NCBI GenBank assembly: GCA_027451085.1
Contig: DAIDKA010000120.1
Location: 1-10,256, forward strand
Length of the DNA stretch: 10,256 nt
From: Gammaproteobacteria bacterium
GTDB taxonomy: Bacteria > Pseudomonadota > Gammaproteobacteria > Steroidobacterales > Steroidobacteraceae
Direction: 5' to 3'
Shown here: positions 7,809 to 10,256 of the stretch, one piece after another
Position numbering within the stretch: position 1 is the stretch's first letter
Layout: each line of letters opens with the position of its first letter
Program-made: the position numbers and the translations under genes
Notes under the pieces: model-generated
Told to the model about the DNA's origin: nothing
Databases searched by the model: none
What the model saw: only the letters and a program-made list of their open reading frames with translations

Positions 7809-9007
7809 CAGCCCTGATCGCCGAAATCCAGCGGCAGCCCGACGTAGTTTTCAGCGATGGTGCGCAGTCCGGACTGCGAGTGCAACAGGTAGTCGAGTTC
7901 GGCCCGGTTGAACCGCTCGATGATGGGACCGTCGTCCGGGAAGCGGTGCAGCAGCCGGGTGAACCACCACGAAAAGCGCTCTGCGCGCCAGATGCGGCGC
8001 AGGCAGCGTGCCGAGTAGTGGTCGATACCCGCGTTGCTGCGCTCGCGGTAGTGGCCGATGAAGGCCTCGGCCAGCAGCTTGACGTCGGTGGCGGCGAGGT
8101 TCAGACCCTTGGCCCCGGCCGGCGGCACGATGTGGCCGGCGTCACCAGCCAGGAACAACCGGCCGAAGCGCAGCGGCTCCAGCACGAAGCTGCGCAGCGG
8201 CGCGATGCTCTTTTCGATCGAGGGGCCGGTCACGAGGGTGGCGCGCGCCTTGTCATCCAGGCGCAGGCGCAGTTCGTCCCAGAAGGCCTCGTCGCTCCAC
8301 TGCGAGACCTTGTCCGTGCTCGGCACCTGCACGTAGTAACGGCTGCGGACATGGCTGCGCATCGAGCACAGCGCGAAGCCGCGCGGACCGCTGGCGTAGA
8401 TCAGCTCGTCATTGACGGGCGGTGTATCCGACATCACCCCCAGCCAGCCAAAGGGATACACACGCTCGAACTCCTGGAACGAGCCCGCAGGGAGGCTCGC
8501 GCGGCAGGCCCCGTGGAACCCGTCGCAGCCGGCGATGAAGTCGCAGTCGATGCGCTGCTCCGCACCACCATGTTTGAAGGTGACCCAGGGCCGCGCGCCA
8601 TCGTAGCCGTGCACCGCCACCTCGCCGGCCTCGTAGTACGTAGAAAGCGCCGCCGCCTGGCGCGCCTGCATCAGATCGCGCGTCAGCTCGGTCTGGCCAT
8701 AGACCATGACACTGCGGCCCGTGAGTCCCTTCAGATCGATGCGGTGGCGGACTCCGTCGATCAGCAGCTCGAAGCCATCGTGCACCAGCCCGTCGCGGCA
8801 CATGCGGGCACCCACGCCGGCTTCATTCACCAGTTCCGTGGTCACCTGCTCCAGCACACCGGCGCGAATGCGGTTGCCCACATGCTCGGCCGTCTGGCGC
8901 TCCAGGATCACGGCGTCGATCCCCGAGCGGTGCAGCAGCTGTCCCAGCAGCAGGCCGGACGGGCCCGCGCCGATGATGGCAACCTGCGTGCGATGAGAGA
9001 CGTTCAT
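7808..9007 (-). CDS. pobA: 4-hydroxybenzoate 3-monooxygenase (PobA)
   Basis: FAD-dependent class A hydroxylase converting 4-hydroxybenzoate to protocatechuate with NAD(P)H and O2. The 399 residues are close to the 394 of the Pseudomonas enzyme. FAD-binding GAGPSG (13-18), RIRAGVLEQ (46-54), the CDGFHG motif (161-166) and GDAGHIVPPAGAKGLNLA (288-305) are present. All classic substrate and catalytic residues can be matched: Tyr204, Ser215, Arg217, Arg223, Pro296 and Tyr388 correspond to Tyr201, Ser212, Arg214, Arg220, Pro293 and Tyr385. In the cofactor-specificity helix, RQTAEHV replaces RQTPDYV, putting His42 where Tyr38 sits. The ATG at 9007 fits the family start, but no Shine-Dalgarno precedes it and CACAAT ends 6 nt upstream, suggesting a leaderless mRNA. 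It is divergent from pobR and followed by the esterase. Confidence 0.97.
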   Translation of the reverse strand: MNVSHRTQVAIIGAGPSGLLLGQLLHRSGIDAVILERQTAEHVGNRIRAGVLEQVTTELVNEAGVGARMCRDGLVHDGFELLIDGVRHRIDLKGLTGRSVMVYGQTELTRDLMQARQAAALSTYYEAGEVAVHGYDGARPWVTFKHGGAEQRIDCDFIAGCDGFHGACRASLPAGSFQEFERVYPFGWLGVMSDTPPVNDELIYASGPRGFALCSMRSHVRSRYYVQVPSTDKVSQWSDEAFWDELRLRLDDKARATLVTGPSIEKSIAPLRSFVLEPLRFGRLFLAGDAGHIVPPAGAKGLNLAATDVKLLAEAFIGHYRERSNAGIDHYSARCLRRIWRAERFSWWFTRLLHRFPDDGPIIERFNRAELDYLLHSQSGLRTIAENYVGLPLDFGDQG

Positions 9008-9084
9008 GGCGCGATTGTGTCGTGGCGGCGCCGGCTGCAGATGGACTAACATTTGCAAAACTTGGACTTTTCCCACGGAGCAGC
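9008..9084. promoter_or_regulatory. pobA-pobR divergent control region with 21-bp direct repeat
   Basis: TGGACT occurs at 9042-9047 and 9063-9068, exactly 21 bp apart (two helical turns), the typical pitch of AraC/XylS-family operator half-sites. On the pobA strand a -10-like CACAAT (9014-9019, 4/6) is placed so that its expected -35 window (9037-9042) touches the proximal repeat and matches consensus poorly, as at activator-dependent promoters. A TAACAT at 9047-9052 could be a pobR -10. The operator role is inferred. Confidence 0.5.
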
Positions 9085-9978
9085 ATGGCCCGCCAGGCAC
9101 GGCAGCGGATTCCGGACTACTTCCTGTACGGCGAAGCGCGCCGCGGGGTCTCCGGCGGCTTCGTGCACGTGGAGACCATCGAGGCCCGCAGTGCCGGGCA
9201 CCACTGGAAGATCCAACCCCACCTGCACCAGGCTCTGCACCAGGTGCTCCTGGTCTCCAAGGGCCGCGGCATTGCCCTGGCCGAAGGCGCGGTGACGCAT
9301 TTCCGTCCCCCGGCAGCGGTGGTGGCGCCGGCCGGCGCCGTGCATGGCTTTGAGTTCGAGCCCGGCACCCTGGGGTTCGTCATCAGCTTCGCCGACGAAC
9401 TGCTCACGATCATGGCCCGGCGTGATCCCACCGTGGCGCGGTTTTTCGGCGCCCCGCACACCATGGAGCTGCCTGCACGGTCCACGGACACCGCACCGCT
9501 GCTGCGTGCGGCGCGCGCGCTGACACGCGAACAGGGCACTGCCCGCGTAGGCGGCGCGCTGGCGGCCGAAGGCTGGCTGGCGGTCCTGCTGACCCAGCTG
9601 CTGCGGCTGTCGCAGGCGCTGCTGAAGCCGGCGGACGCCGCCCTCTCCCGCGACCGTCAGCTCATCACACGCTTCCGCGGTCTGATCGAATCCGGCTTCC
9701 GCTCCGGTCAATCGATCCCGCAGTACGCACAGGCGCTGCGGATATCGGAAGCCCGCCTGCGCAATGCCTGCCTGGCCGTCGCCGGGCAGCCGCCCCTGCA
9801 CCTGCTGCACGCCCGCCTGCTGCTGGAGGCCAAACGGCAGCTCATCTATACCGCAACGCCGGTCGGCGAAATCGCATATGGGCTGGGATTCGATGACGCG
9901 GCGTACTTCACGCGCTTCTTCACGCGTCGCGCCGGGCTATCGCCCCGCGCCTACCGCTCACGCGGACTGCAGGCCTGA
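9085..9978 (+). CDS. pobR: AraC-family transcriptional regulator, PobR-like
   Basis: Probable 4-hydroxybenzoate-responsive activator of pobA. The 297 residues have an N-terminal cupin-like sensing domain: IPDYFLYGE (9-17), VHVETIEARSAGHHWKIQPHLHQALHQVLLV (28-57) with the His-rich metal or ligand-binding style typical of AraC-type PobR/HpaA, and APAGAVHGFEF. The C-terminal AraC DNA-binding domain has a first helix-turn-helix at about 211-231 and the family signature EIAYGLGFDDAAYFTRFF followed by AGLSPRAYR (to 291). The ATG at 9085 with CGGAG 4-5 nt upstream is better than any start further left. It faces pobA across 77 bp, the standard layout for pob loci. Ligand identity comes from context; a regulator of another aromatic pathway is possible. 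Confidence 0.88.
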   Translation: MARQARQRIPDYFLYGEARRGVSGGFVHVETIEARSAGHHWKIQPHLHQALHQVLLVSKGRGIALAEGAVTHFRPPAAVVAPAGAVHGFEFEPGTLGFVISFADELLTIMARRDPTVARFFGAPHTMELPARSTDTAPLLRAARALTREQGTARVGGALAAEGWLAVLLTQLLRLSQALLKPADAALSRDRQLITRFRGLIESGFRSGQSIPQYAQALRISEARLRNACLAVAGQPPLHLLHARLLLEAKRQLIYTATPVGEIAYGLGFDDAAYFTRFFTRRAGLSPRAYRSRGLQA

Positions 9979-9979
9979 T

Positions 9980-10129
9980 CTGCTGCTGCGCCTCATGCGG
10001 CGCCGCCAGATCGAGATTCTGCATCAGCACTTGGTCCACGATCCTGCTCAGCACAGGGTCGCCGAAGCCCGCCCACCAGCGGTCGAGGTCCGCCGGCGGC
10101 CGACACAGGCCCGTGGACTGACCTGCACA
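9980..10129 (-). pseudogene. Relic of an RND-efflux outer-membrane factor (NodT/OprM family)
   Basis: The minus-strand frame from 10129 reads CAGQSTGLCRPPADLDRW, then WAGFGDPVLSRIVDQVL, then MQNLDLAAPHEAQQQ. The pattern WW-x-x-F-x-DP-x-L-x-x-(I/L)-x-x-x-(A/V)L-x-x-N-x-DL is the hallmark near the N-terminus of outer-membrane channel lipoproteins that partner RND efflux pumps. Normally another 400 residues follow; here resemblance stops about 10001, and the frame runs on antisense into pobR. No start codon or ribosome binding site precedes the fragment, although the frame stays open upstream. So it is a truncated, probably silent gene remnant, suggesting that an efflux operon was lost or that pobR/pobA was inserted into it. 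The family match is by eye from a short block. Confidence 0.55.
9988..10003 (+). terminator. Weak stem-loop after pobR
   Basis: GCGCC (9988-9992) and GGCGC (9999-10003) pair around a 6-nt loop, 9 nt past the pobR stop. No T-tract follows. It lies within the efflux-gene relic on the other strand, so coding remnants alone could explain it. Confidence 0.25.
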
Positions 10130-10246
10130 GCTGACGATTCGGGACCTGAACTTATCCCGTGTCGCCCTCCCCTTCGTCGCGCCCCGGATGCGAAGATAAA
10201 TTGGGGTCGTTCGTCCACGCGCGCCCGGTTCGGTTATCCTGCAGGG
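10130..10246. other. Upstream region of the gene beginning at 10247
   Basis: No gene is visible apart from the open frame continuing upstream from the efflux relic on the minus strand. A plus-strand TATCCT (10235-10240, 4/6 to a -10) lies 6 nt before the ATG at 10247, with only a weak TCGTCC 18 bp further upstream. A small AT-rich patch (10194-10202) is the only other contrast. Confidence 0.3.
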
Positions 10247-10256
10247 ATGAAAAAAC
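10247..10256 (+). CDS. Possible start of a gene running off the window
   Basis: ATGAAAAAAC, encoding Met-Lys-Lys, is a common start for exported or other proteins. GCAGGG abuts the ATG directly, too close for a normal Shine-Dalgarno, while TATCCT lies 6 nt upstream as in a leaderless promoter. Only three codons are visible, so neither product nor coding status can be confirmed. Confidence 0.35.

Noticed and set aside
7736..9049. 437-codon plus-strand open frame opposite pobA
   Set aside because: pobA has all catalytic residues on the other strand; the opposing product looks like nothing known.
9008..9100. Upstream in-frame starts for pobA
   Set aside because: The family start aligns with the ATG at 9007; the in-frame ATG at 9050-9052 has no ribosome site and would add unrelated residues.

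Overview
The window looks like part of a chromosome from a GC-rich, probably aerobic gammaproteobacterium. On the minus strand, reading right to left, the order pncC(cinA-type)-recA-recX-alaS-csrA-tRNA-Ser is the classic gammaproteobacterial arrangement (E. coli ygaD-recA-recX-alaS-csrA-serV). RecA, AlaS and CsrA are all close to family norms. Base composition and a loose -10/-35 style would fit a deep-branching lineage (Nevskiales, Chromatiales or Xanthomonadales-like), but I cannot place it further by eye.

Layout. 1-16 is the 5' tip of a tRNA-Ser cut by the window edge, with its own good promoter at 90-118. 199-435 is csrA, whose leader is dense in GGA motifs. 646-5672 is the housekeeping block: alaS (TTG start overlapping the recX stop), recX, recA (own promoter, phased A/T tracts, LexA-like half-sites) and a single-domain CinA/PncC amidase. 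5862-6128 is a small DUF1232-type membrane protein on the plus strand.

The right half is accessory metabolism. pobA (4-hydroxybenzoate 3-monooxygenase, 7808-9007) and a secreted tannase/feruloyl-esterase-family hydrolase (6202-7749) lie in tandem on the minus strand, separated by 58 bp carrying a CA/TG microsatellite. A PobR-like AraC-family regulator (9085-9978) diverges from pobA across a 77-bp intergenic region with a 6-bp direct repeat at exactly 21-bp pitch. The likely logic is this: the exported esterase frees an aromatic acid (perhaps 4-hydroxybenzoate) from an ester, PobA converts 4-hydroxybenzoate to protocatechuate in the cytoplasm, and the regulator senses the acid and switches on the pair. 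After pobR lies a relic of an RND-efflux outer-membrane factor gene (about 9980-10129, minus), and a new gene probably begins at 10247.

No CRISPR array, transposase, integrase or obvious novel defence system was seen. The most noteworthy items are the pobA/esterase/regulator module with its regulatory intergenic region, the efflux-gene relic, the recA control region and the csrA leader.
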